Below, piece after piece: positions 16,320-24,071 of a stretch of 44,560 bases of DNA. Numbering within the stretch: the stretch's first letter is position 1; every line of letters starts with the position of its first letter. Below the pieces are notes generated by a model. That model did no database searches, was not told where the DNA came from, and worked only from the letters and a program-made list of their open reading frames with translations. The position numbers and the translations under genes are program-made. Source of the DNA: Candidatus Bariatricus faecipullorum (GTDB taxonomy: Bacteria; Bacillota; Clostridia; Lachnospirales; Lachnospiraceae); the NCBI GenBank assembly GCA_019118525.1, contig DWYV01000019.1, forward strand, positions 1 through 44,560, given 5' to 3'.

Positions 16320-17467
16320 AGCAGCGCGTTGCAGATGGCGGCGGCGATACTGCTGCCGCCTTTTCTGCCCCTGGACACGATGTAGGGCACCGGAGCTGTC
16401 ATAATCCGTTCTTTTGCCACAGCCACGTTGACAAATCCCACTGGAACCCCGATGACAAGGGCCGGGTGCAGTTTTCCTTTCTCGATGAGCCGGTGCAGTT
16501 CCACCAGGGCGGTAGGCGCATTCCCCACAGCGATAATCAGGGGTCTGCCTCCGTTTTCCTGTTCCAGCGCCGCCGCCTTTCTCATGCTGGCCACGGCCCG
16601 GGTTGTGCCCTCTTCCTTTGCCCGGGCGGCCACATCCTCATCTGCCATAAAGCTGAATATCCGGCATCCGTGGCGTTTTAGGGCCGCTTTATTGACGCCG
16701 GCCTTTCCCATGCCGGTATCCATCACAAAATCCGCTCCCTGTTCTATCGCTTCCAGCGCCCGTTCTACCGCCCCTTCGGAAAACACCAGATTATCCGCAT
16801 AGTCAAAATCCGCGCTGGTGTGAATGCACCGCTTAATAATAGGCTCCTCCAGGGGCGGAAACGTGCGGTCTCCCAGTTCCTCTGTAAGGATTGCAAAACT
16901 GCGCTTCTCGATTTCTTCGGGGAGCACCGTTTCCAGCTGTTCCGGAAGGGAAATCCAGTACCGCTCCATGCAGGCGCCCCAGTCTGCCAGGCGGGTATCC
17001 TCATACACGCCCCCATTGGCCAGAATGGTTCTCCTGCTGGCCTCGTTTTCCCGAGCGCAGGTCACGAGAATCCGGGGCATGCCCCTTCGCCTGCCAAAAT
17101 CCAGACAAAGGCCCAGCATTTCCTTTGCGTAGCCTTTCCGCCGCTGGGAGGGACGGATACAGTAGCCGATGTGGCCGCCGAAATTTTCCAGCTCTTCATT
17201 CAGATCCAGCCGAAGCTGTATGAGCCCCACCAGGTATCCGTCTTCCTTCCGCACACAGAGAAACATACAGGCAGGCACCAGTCCCTCCGGTACTCCATCC
17301 CAGGTTTCCCTCTCCCGGCAAAGCGCAATCCACCGGCGGACATCCCGGATTTCCTCCAGGCCTCCCGCGCCGTGCATCTGTTCTCCCAGACGTTCAAATT
17401 CTTCCCGGAACTCCTGAATGGCCTCCACATCTTCTTCCGATGGTTTTTTCAGTTCCAGTATCCCCAT
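16307..17467 (-). CDS. cbiC: Fusion: GNAT acetyltransferase and CbiC cobalt-precorrin-8 methylmutase
   Basis: A 386-residue two-domain protein. Residues 1-173 are a GNAT N-acetyltransferase: GGHIGYCIRPSQRRKGYA holds the acetyl-CoA pyrophosphate loop (Q108-A114), followed by NEASRRTILANGG, as in the COG3981 type. Residues about 183-386 are a complete CbiC, which moves the C11 methyl to C12 to give cobyrinate. IEKRSFAILTEELGD is its usual start and H216 in CIHTSADFDY is the catalytic histidine (H43 in CobH). No stop, frameshift or internal ribosome site lies at the seam, so it should be one polypeptide. The ATG abuts the cbiP stop. The acetyltransferase substrate is unknown, and ordinary CbiC has no such domain. 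Confidence 0.93.
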   Translation of the reverse strand: MGILELKKPSEEDVEAIQEFREEFERLGEQMHGAGGLEEIRDVRRWIALCRERETWDGVPEGLVPACMFLCVRKEDGYLVGLIQLRLDLNEELENFGGHIGYCIRPSQRRKGYAKEMLGLCLDFGRRRGMPRILVTCARENEASRRTILANGGVYEDTRLADWGACMERYWISLPEQLETVLPEEIEKRSFAILTEELGDRTFPPLEEPIIKRCIHTSADFDYADNLVFSEGAVERALEAIEQGADFVMDTGMGKAGVNKAALKRHGCRIFSFMADEDVAARAKEEGTTRAVASMRKAAALEQENGGRPLIIAVGNAPTALVELHRLIEKGKLHPALVIGVPVGFVNVAVAKERIMTAPVPYIVSRGRKGGSSIAAAICNALLYMR

Positions 17468-18973
17468 TTATCTTTCCCCCTTCTCCAGTATCCGGTACAC
17501 CGCGTCCATGTCCAGGGCTTCCCGGAGTCCTTTTGCCAGCTTCCGGTACTGCATCTCCTGATAGGTCCGGAAGTCGGACACACCTGTATTTCTTCTCTCC
17601 ACGCCTTTTCTCTTTGCCAGAAGGGAAAGCAGGGCGTCTGTCAGCTCCCCGCTGTCAAAAAAGCCGTGCAGGTAGGTGCCGAGCACCCCGTCCTTTTCAT
17701 ATCCGAGGGAATGCCGGCCGGCCTGGGCCAGACAGTGCAGACCGTCCCGGCAGGCTCTGGACGGTACGGTTTCTCCCATGTGAATCTCATATCCTTCAAA
17801 ACGGCAGCCGGAGAGAGGCGCAAACAGGCCGGAAAGGGGTTCCAGCTTTCCTTCTACTCTGGTCCGGGTCTTTTCTCCCCGAAAGATTGTCATCAGGGGA
17901 AGGAGCCCCATGCCCCGGATTCTGCCGCCTTCTTCCACGCCTTCCGGATCCCGGATTTCTTCTCCCATCATCTGATAACCGCCGCAGATTCCCAGCAGCG
18001 GGGTCCCTTTCTGCTGAAGCTTCAGCACCCGGGCCTCCAGCCCGCTTTCCCGGAACCAGGCAAGGTCCGCCATGGTATTTTTGCTTCCCGGCAGAATTAC
18101 CAGATCCGGGATACCCAGCTCTTCGGGCCGTTTTACATACCGCACGGACACCCCTTTCTGGTATTCCAGGGGCGCCAGATCTGTATAGTTGGAAATCCGC
18201 GGGAACCGGATAACCGCAATGTCCAGGTCCTCCGGACGGGGAGCCTGTTCCAGCCGTTCGGAAAGACTGTCCTCTTCTTCGATATCCACGGAGAGCATGG
18301 GCACGGTGCCAAGCACCGGCTTCCCGGTACGTTCCTCCAGCATGGCAATCCCCGGCTCCAGAATCGACACATCTCCCCGGAATTTGTTGATAATCAGACC
18401 TTTAATCCGTTCCTGCTCTTTTTCTTCCAGCAGGGCCACCGTTCCGTATAACTGGGCAAACACTCCGCCCCGGTCGATATCCCCGGCCAGCAGCACCGGC
18501 GCATCCAGAAGCTCTGCCAGTCCCATATTCACAATGTCATTCTGCTTCAGATTGATTTCCGCCGGGCTTCCGGCTCCTTCCACCACAATGATGTCGCTGT
18601 CCGCCGCAAGCTTCCGGTAAGCCTCCAGTATCTGTGGAATCAGACTTTTCTTGTACGCAAAATATTCCCGGGCGCTCATCGTCCCCTGAACTTCCCCGTT
18701 TACGATAACCTGGCTTCCCGTATCGCTGGTGGGTTTCAGCAGGATGGGATTCATATGCACCGACGGTTCCCGTCCTGCCGCCATCGCCTGCACGGCCTGG
18801 GCTCTTCCCATCTCCAGACCTTCTTTTGTGATAAAGGAATTCAGTGCCATGTTCTGGGATTTAAAGGGCGCCACCCGGTAACCGTCCTCCCGGAAAATCC
18901 GGCACAGTCCGGCGGTCAGAAGACTTTTTCCTGCCCCGGACATGGTGCCCTGAATCATAATTACTTTTGCCAT
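17468..18973 (-). CDS. cbiP: Cobyric acid synthase CbiP
   Basis: An ATP- and glutamine-dependent amidase of 501 residues that amidates side chains b, d, e and g of adenosylcobyrinate a,c-diamide. The N-terminal dethiobiotin-synthetase-like domain has QGTMSGAGKS (8-17) and FKSQNMALNS. The C-terminal class I glutamine amidotransferase domain has the nucleophile Cys in LLGICGGYQMMG and a His in YLHGFF. The start is the ATG at 18973, 5 bp after the cobD stop, with GAGGTGAG upstream. The frame is open to 19237, but that would invade cobD. Confidence 0.96.
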   Translation of the reverse strand: MAKVIMIQGTMSGAGKSLLTAGLCRIFREDGYRVAPFKSQNMALNSFITKEGLEMGRAQAVQAMAAGREPSVHMNPILLKPTSDTGSQVIVNGEVQGTMSAREYFAYKKSLIPQILEAYRKLAADSDIIVVEGAGSPAEINLKQNDIVNMGLAELLDAPVLLAGDIDRGGVFAQLYGTVALLEEKEQERIKGLIINKFRGDVSILEPGIAMLEERTGKPVLGTVPMLSVDIEEEDSLSERLEQAPRPEDLDIAVIRFPRISNYTDLAPLEYQKGVSVRYVKRPEELGIPDLVILPGSKNTMADLAWFRESGLEARVLKLQQKGTPLLGICGGYQMMGEEIRDPEGVEEGGRIRGMGLLPLMTIFRGEKTRTRVEGKLEPLSGLFAPLSGCRFEGYEIHMGETVPSRACRDGLHCLAQAGRHSLGYEKDGVLGTYLHGFFDSGELTDALLSLLAKRKGVERRNTGVSDFRTYQEMQYRKLAKGLREALDMDAVYRILEKGER

Positions 18974-18977
18974 AGTC

Positions 18978-20060
18978 TCACCTCGCTGTTTTCTTTCCGT
19001 TTTCCCTGAACCGGATTTCTTTTTTTTCTGCCATTTCCTCCAGAAGCCGCGCCAGCCGTTCGTTGTCCCGGTGCTTTCGCATGCCTGCCCGGAAAAACCC
19101 GGGACCAAGGCCCGCGAAATTCCTGCAGTCCCTGAGATAAATTCCCCGCTCCAGACAGCGCCGCTGCAAATCCTCTGGTCCTTCAAAAAGCAGGAAATTT
19201 GTCCGGGACTCCCACACCGGATACCCGGCCCGGCCAAGCTTTTCGCTCATCCACTCCCGCTCTTTTATCAGGCGCTCCCGGCTTCCTGCCACATATGCCT
19301 GCTCCTTCAGCGCCGCCCTTCCCGCCAGCTGTGCCATCATGGACACATTCCAGGGGGGCAGCATCCGCCGGATACGGGCCGCGTCTTCCCGGCTTCCTGC
19401 CAGCAGATATCCCAGCCGCAGTCCCGGCATGGCATACATCTTTGTAAAAGCCTTCAGCACCAGAATTCCTTCCCCGTCAGGAAGTTTGGGAATCAGGGAG
19501 TTCTGCTCTTTTTCCGGTACAAATTCCATAAAACATTCATCCGCCGCCAGACGGCAGTGTGTCTTCCGGCAGACTTTCACAAGCTGCTCCAGAAAACCGG
19601 TATCCGCAAGCTGGCCGGTGGGATTGTCCGGATTGCACAGAAACACCATCTCATACTGTCCTGTTTCCACTGCCCCAAGCACCTGGTCCCCAGGGCGAAA
19701 CTGCCGCCCCTCCAGAACGGTTATCTGCTCTGTCTGACAGCCATGGGCCTCCAGGGCCAGCCGGTATTCGGAAAAAGCCGGCTCCACAATCAGCGCCCGG
19801 GCGGGCCGGAAGGCCCCGGCCAGGGCATAAATCAGCTCAGAAGCCCCGTTTCCGCAGATTACCTGCTCTGCAGACACGCCGTAAAACCGGGCCAGTTCTT
19901 CCCGCAGGCCCTGCATCTTCCGGTCCGGATACTGCCCGGCCAGGGCCAGTCCTTCCTCCGCCGCCAGACGCACCTGCTCCGGCATGCCGAAGGGATTCAC
20001 ACTGACGGAAAAATCCAGTTCTGTCTGTTTATTGTATATGTTTCCTCCGTGCTCTTCCAT
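18978..20060 (-). CDS. cobD: L-threonine-O-3-phosphate decarboxylase CobD
   Basis: A PLP enzyme of the histidinol-phosphate aminotransferase fold, 360 residues. It decarboxylates threonine phosphate to (R)-1-amino-2-propanol O-2-phosphate, the linker used by CbiB. The start HGGNIY...DFSVSVNPFG is typical. ICGNGASELIY binds the phosphate, and the PLP lysine is K207 in LKAFTKMYAMPGLRLGY. GAGGAGG lies before the ATG. It sits between cbiB and cbiP. Because the fold is shared with HisC the call rests partly on context, but the N-terminal motif and neighbours make it firm. The threonine kinase that would supply its substrate is not in the window. Confidence 0.93.
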   Translation of the reverse strand: MEEHGGNIYNKQTELDFSVSVNPFGMPEQVRLAAEEGLALAGQYPDRKMQGLREELARFYGVSAEQVICGNGASELIYALAGAFRPARALIVEPAFSEYRLALEAHGCQTEQITVLEGRQFRPGDQVLGAVETGQYEMVFLCNPDNPTGQLADTGFLEQLVKVCRKTHCRLAADECFMEFVPEKEQNSLIPKLPDGEGILVLKAFTKMYAMPGLRLGYLLAGSREDAARIRRMLPPWNVSMMAQLAGRAALKEQAYVAGSRERLIKEREWMSEKLGRAGYPVWESRTNFLLFEGPEDLQRRCLERGIYLRDCRNFAGLGPGFFRAGMRKHRDNERLARLLEEMAEKKEIRFRENGKKTAR

Positions 20061-20123
20061 ACCTGCCTCCTCTGTTTTTTTGACCCGAATCCCGCGCCGG
20101 AACCCGCAGGCGGCTCCTGGACT

Positions 20124-21101
20124 CTACCAGGGCCAGAGCCCTGCGGCTGCCAGCCGCAAAACGGCAAACGCCGCAAAGGCGGTCACCGCCGTGGCGTATT
20201 CCAGCCGTCCGGCCCGCAGGATATCTTCCCGCTCCACCGGCCGGGAAGCATCGCCAATAAAAGGCTTGGGATACCGTTTCCCGAAATACCAGGCGTCCCC
20301 GGCCAGCCGGATGCCCAGAGCCCCCGCCATCACTGCCTCTGTCTGGGCGGCGTTTGGGCTTTTATGGTTCCTTCTGTCCCGCCGGTAAATCCGCCAGGCC
20401 TCCCGGACAGAATATCCGCAGGGCAGGGCGGAAACCATCATAAAAAGAGCGCTCAGCCGGGCGGGAATCCAGTTCATCACGTCATCCAGTCTTGCCGCCG
20501 CCGTGCCAAAATACTGGTACCGCTCATTTTGGTATCCCACCATGGAATCCATGGTATTTACAGCCTTGTAAAAAAATCCCCCCAGAGGGCCCGCCAGAAA
20601 AAGGTAAAAAAGCGGAGCCACCACCCCGTCGGAGGTGTTTTCCGCCACGGTTTCCACCGCCGCCTTTATGACCCCGTCCTCCGTCAGGCGCTCTGTGTCC
20701 CTTCCCACAATCCGGGACACGGCCTTCCTTCCTGCGGGAAGGCCCTCCTGCTCCAGGGCGTCGTACACTCTGCAGCTCTCCTTCCGAAGGGATTTTACCG
20801 CCAGCATCTGCCAGGTAAACAGCACCTCCGCCAGAAAGAGAAGCACCGGCGAAATCCGTCCGGCCGCCAGCAGAAGGATTCCGGGCACGCTGACCGAGAC
20901 GGCCAGGGTCAGAACCACCAGCAGGGCGCCTCCGATTCGTTCTCCCGTCCTGGTCTTCGGGAAAACCTTCCGGATACTTTTCTCCAGAAAGGAAATCACG
21001 CTCCCGATTCCCTGCACAGGATGCCACAGCCCTTCCGGGTCTCCCAGTATAAAATCAAGTATAAATCCGGCCGTCAGCGCCGTCAGCAAGTGTTCCTGCA
21101 T
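20124..21101 (-). CDS. cbiB: Adenosylcobinamide-phosphate synthase CbiB
   Basis: An integral membrane enzyme of 325 residues that joins aminopropanol phosphate to the f side chain of cobyric acid. Family motifs include LDFILGDPEGLWHPVQGIG near the N-terminus, ENTSDGVVAPLFYL (about 155-168) and the YFGTAAARLDDVMNWIP region, with about five hydrophobic helices. Its ATG lies 47 bp inside the end of cobC, so the two are probably translated in a coupled way. A 63-bp gap to cobD is the largest in this stretch of the operon. Confidence 0.95.
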   Translation of the reverse strand: MQEHLLTALTAGFILDFILGDPEGLWHPVQGIGSVISFLEKSIRKVFPKTRTGERIGGALLVVLTLAVSVSVPGILLLAAGRISPVLLFLAEVLFTWQMLAVKSLRKESCRVYDALEQEGLPAGRKAVSRIVGRDTERLTEDGVIKAAVETVAENTSDGVVAPLFYLFLAGPLGGFFYKAVNTMDSMVGYQNERYQYFGTAAARLDDVMNWIPARLSALFMMVSALPCGYSVREAWRIYRRDRRNHKSPNAAQTEAVMAGALGIRLAGDAWYFGKRYPKPFIGDASRPVEREDILRAGRLEYATAVTAFAAFAVLRLAAAGLWPW

Positions 21102-21660
21102 ACCGTCCCTGCTCCCATTCCTCTTCGTCTATTTCCAGCAGATAGCCTTCCCCGTTTGCCACATTCCAGTGGTAGTATTCCTCCTCCGGAAACAGTGCGG
21201 ACATCACCGCCATAATGGTGCCGCCGTGTACGGTGCACCCGATGAAGGAGGCTCCTGCTTTCCTGCCTCTTTTTACCGCTTCTTTCAGCGCCTCAAAACT
21301 TCTCCGGTTAAAGGCTTCGATTTCTTCTCCGCCAGGGAAGGTTCCCGCGTCCGGCGTCCGGATAAACGCATCGTACCGGGGATTTCCCAGCAGTTCTTCG
21401 TGGGTCTTTCCTTCCAGAATCCCGAAATCGCATTCCCGGAACCCTTCCAGAATCTCCGGCTTCCACTGGTCAAAAACCAGGCCGGAGGTCTCCACACACC
21501 GCAGCATGGGACTGGAAAACACATGCTCCGGTCTGGGGTACTTCCGTTTCTTCAGTTCTTCTTTTCCACTTTCACTGACCGGTTCGTCCGTCCGGCCGCC
21601 GATAAAGCGGTGGACCTTGTTTCCCTCGGTCTGTCCGTGTCTTACCAGTAAAATCCTCAT
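21055..21660 (-). CDS. cobC: Histidine phosphatase, probable alpha-ribazole phosphatase CobC
   Basis: A 201-residue phosphoglycerate-mutase-fold phosphatase: LVRHGQTEGN with catalytic His8, E83 region FGILEGKTHEEL, and the second histidine H145 in VHGGT. In this operon, between cobS and cbiB, the likely reaction is removal of the 5'-phosphate from alpha-ribazole-P or cobalamin-P. The family is broad, so the function comes from context. The ATG at 21660 overlaps the cobS stop by 4 bp. The frame is open far upstream but only as an antiparallel-frame artefact across cobS. Confidence 0.88.
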   Translation of the reverse strand: MRILLVRHGQTEGNKVHRFIGGRTDEPVSESGKEELKKRKYPRPEHVFSSPMLRCVETSGLVFDQWKPEILEGFRECDFGILEGKTHEELLGNPRYDAFIRTPDAGTFPGGEEIEAFNRRSFEALKEAVKRGRKAGASFIGCTVHGGTIMAVMSALFPEEEYYHWNVANGEGYLLEIDEEEWEQGRYAGTLADGADGRIYT

Positions 21661-22427
21661 ATGCACAGTCCTTTCCCAAGTGCCGCCGTCAACAGAACGG
21701 CCAGTTCTCCTGTCTGCAGAAAATACCCGGCCAGATCCCCGGTAATCCCGCCGAACTGTTTCCGGCTCATCCCGTAGTAATAAGCGAAAACCAGAAGCAG
21801 AACGGCCAGACAGCAAAGTCCCAGAATCCCCGTCAGGAAAAGAAGGAGACCTCCTGCCCCCACAGCCTGGCATACCAGTGTCGCCCGCACTGTCTTTGTC
21901 CGTGCCGCCCGGGAGAACACCGCCACGGTGGAGTCCGCCTGCCCGGCTTTCGGAAAAGTCACCACGGAAAATCCGCTGAGACTTCGGGAAAGCACATATC
22001 CCAGGCAGATACAGGAAAGCTGGGGCAGGGTATCCACCTCGCACCAGGCTCCGAAGGAGAGCAGAAGGTATATCCCGCATCCGATGACCCCAAAGGCCCC
22101 GGTATGGCTGTCCTTTAAAATGGCCAGCTTCTTCTCCCGGTCTCCCCAGGAGCCCAGGGCGTCCAGGGTATCCAGATACCCGTCCATGTGGATCTTTCCC
22201 GTCAGGAAAAGGGGCAGTACCGTCAGCAGGGCCGCCATCAGAAACCGGCCCGCCCCCGCCAGGTTCCCGGCCTGATAAAGGGCGTACTGGCAGACGCCCA
22301 CAAGCACGCCCACCAGAGGGAAAAAACAGAAGACATAGTCCATGTTTTCCTCCCGCCATTCGGTTCTGGGAACGGGGAACCGGGAGTACATACCGATTGC
22401 CAGATAAAGGCTCTCCTTAAGCTTCAT
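21657..22427 (-). CDS. cobS: Adenosylcobinamide-GDP ribazoletransferase CobS
   Basis: A membrane enzyme of 256 residues that joins adenosylcobinamide-GDP to alpha-ribazole (phosphate). It shows FSRFPVPR-like MYSRFPVPRTEW, the acidic HMDGYLDTLDALGSWGDREK motif with the metal-binding aspartates, a following LKDSHTGAFGVIG, and six or seven helices. The ATG at 22427 (MKLKESLYLA) has GGAG about 10 nt upstream and overlaps cobU by 11 bp. The more distal ATG at 22475 would overlap by 59 bp and adds residues not usual in CobS. Confidence 0.95.
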   Translation of the reverse strand: MKLKESLYLAIGMYSRFPVPRTEWREENMDYVFCFFPLVGVLVGVCQYALYQAGNLAGAGRFLMAALLTVLPLFLTGKIHMDGYLDTLDALGSWGDREKKLAILKDSHTGAFGVIGCGIYLLLSFGAWCEVDTLPQLSCICLGYVLSRSLSGFSVVTFPKAGQADSTVAVFSRAARTKTVRATLVCQAVGAGGLLLFLTGILGLCCLAVLLLVFAYYYGMSRKQFGGITGDLAGYFLQTGELAVLLTAALGKGLCI

Positions 22428-22950
22428 AATATTCTGCTCCCTTCCATACCAGGGGAAGACCGTATTTGACCTCAATGACCACGTCCGCCTCCTTTGCCAG
22501 AAGCTGACCCGCTTTTCCGGATTCTTTCACGTATCTTCGCATTTCTTTGTCCAGGGGTACCTCGGCAAAGGTGTCTCCCGCCACCACAAGCAGATGGCCC
22601 GCCTGGCTGTTCAGGTGCCGGATTCCCTCCAGAATATATTCCGCCGCGCGGTCCGGATGCCGGGCGTTTCTGTCATACATCTCGTTTGCCAGCAGGTTCG
22701 TCAGACATTCCAGCAGCACCAGATTTTCCCCGGACACGTCCAGTTCTTCCAGGGACAGTCCCCGCTCCGTGGTCCGGAAATGCTTTCCCTGGCGCATGGC
22801 CCGGTGAGCGGCAATCCGCTCTTCCATCTCTTCATCAATGTCCGTCAGCGTGGCAAGATACCGTTTTTCTCCGGGGCAGAGCTTCATGGCCAGGTCCTCC
22901 GCAAATTCCGACTTGCCGCTTCCGCTTCCTCCAAAAATCATGTACAGCAT
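22417..22950 (-). CDS. cobU: Adenosylcobinamide kinase/guanylyltransferase CobU
   Basis: A bifunctional nucleotide-loop enzyme of 177 residues. It phosphorylates adenosylcobinamide and transfers GMP to give adenosylcobinamide-GDP. P-loop FGGSGSGKS (6-14); the guanylylated histidine is probably H49 in RIAAHRAMR (H46 in Salmonella CobU); LLECLTNLLANEM follows. AAGGAG precedes the ATG, and cobT ends 14 bp downstream of... the preceding position at 22965, so the genes are closely packed. Length and motifs are ordinary for the family. Confidence 0.96.
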   Translation of the reverse strand: MLYMIFGGSGSGKSEFAEDLAMKLCPGEKRYLATLTDIDEEMEERIAAHRAMRQGKHFRTTERGLSLEELDVSGENLVLLECLTNLLANEMYDRNARHPDRAAEYILEGIRHLNSQAGHLLVVAGDTFAEVPLDKEMRRYVKESGKAGQLLAKEADVVIEVKYGLPLVWKGAEYYEA

Positions 22951-22964
22951 GGTCTTCTCCTTCT

Positions 22965-24071
22965 TTAATCCGTAAATGCTTCGTAAGGGGTAATCTGAAT
23001 CCCGTCAAAGGTGGGCATCTCCCGGTACACTTTCAGCGCCATCTCCAGAAGAGGCATCAGGGCCACCGCTCCGGTTCCCTCCCCCAGTTTCATGCCGGCG
23101 AACAGCACCGGTTCCTTCCCCAGTTCCCGAAGCACCCGTTTCATGCCCGGTTCCCGGGAGCAGTGGGAGGCCAGGATGTACTCTCCGGCCAGCGGAGCCA
23201 GACGGCAGGCGGTCAGCGCCGCCACGGCAGAGATAAATCCGTCCATCACCACCGGCAGACGGCAGGCCGCTCCGCCCAGGAAAATACCCGTCAGGGCCGC
23301 AAGATCCAGACCGCCCACCTTTTCCAGGATTTCCAGGGGGCCCGCCTCTTCCAGACCGTGGAAGGCCAGGGCCTTCCGGATGACTTCCTGCTTGTGCTTT
23401 AGGCCCTCTCCGGAAAGTCCGGCTCCCCTTCCTGTCATCTCCTCCACCGGCGCCTTCAGAAGGGCGCAGGCCATGGCACTGCTGGTGGTAGTGTTGCCGA
23501 TACCCATCTCCCCGGTCAGCAGAATCTGAAATCCCTGTTCTTTGCATTCCCGGGCCAGCCGGATACCGGTCTCCACGGTCCGGAGCATCACTTCCCGGCT
23601 CATGGCCGGTTCCTTTGCCAGATTCCCGGTTCCCCGGGCCGCCTTTTCCATGAATACCCGGGTATCCTCTTTCACCCCCACGTCCACGGCGCAGACCTCC
23701 ACCTGGGCCACCTGGGACATCAGGCAGGCGGAGGTCCGGCCGGAGGCAAAATTATTGGTCACCACCGCAGTGACACTGCTGTCTGTCTGGGAAATTCCCT
23801 CCTGGACAACGCCGTTATCCGCACACATGACAAGCAGGATTTTTCTGTCTAAAGAAAAGAGTTCCTTTCCTTTTATCCCACAGATGCGGGTAATGGTATT
23901 CTCCAGAACGCCCAGCCCTTCCAGCGGTTTTGCCAGGGAAGACCAGCGTCTCGCTCCTGCCGCCATGGCCTCCTTATCCAGCGGTTTTACCGCCGCAAGG
24001 GTTTCCGAAAGAAGTGCCCCCGGTGTTCTCTGATTCGCCGTTTTTTGCTCCCGTATGTTTTCCAGTTCCAT
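22965..24071 (-). CDS. cobT: Nicotinate-nucleotide-dimethylbenzimidazole phosphoribosyltransferase CobT
   Basis: A 368-residue enzyme that activates the lower-ligand base to its alpha-riboside phosphate. The catalytic glutamate is E331 in KLGEGTGA (E317 in Salmonella). TGEMGIGNTTTSS (187-199) and VMCADNGVVQEGIS (81-94) are other family motifs. The ATG at 24071 lies 98 bp inside the end of cbiA. The conserved N-terminal helix (LSETLAAVKPLDKEAM, 21-36) must be translated, so an overlap of at least about 50 bp is real. No gene for making a lower-ligand base is in the window, so the base used is open. Confidence 0.95.
   Translation of the reverse strand: MELENIREQKTANQRTPGALLSETLAAVKPLDKEAMAAGARRWSSLAKPLEGLGVLENTITRICGIKGKELFSLDRKILLVMCADNGVVQEGISQTDSSVTAVVTNNFASGRTSACLMSQVAQVEVCAVDVGVKEDTRVFMEKAARGTGNLAKEPAMSREVMLRTVETGIRLARECKEQGFQILLTGEMGIGNTTTSSAMACALLKAPVEEMTGRGAGLSGEGLKHKQEVIRKALAFHGLEEAGPLEILEKVGGLDLAALTGIFLGGAACRLPVVMDGFISAVAALTACRLAPLAGEYILASHCSREPGMKRVLRELGKEPVLFAGMKLGEGTGAVALMPLLEMALKVYREMPTFDGIQITPYEAFTD

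Noticed and set aside
16900..16975. A separate translation start for CbiC inside the fusion gene
   Set aside because: The internal ATG at residue 167 has no AGGAG-like site within 15 nt and the linker is continuous, so one polypeptide is more likely.
17468..19237. A longer CbiP starting at 19237
   Set aside because: The added residues would overlap cobD by 260 bp and do not match the family; the ATG at 18973 has a good ribosome site and the normal N-terminus.
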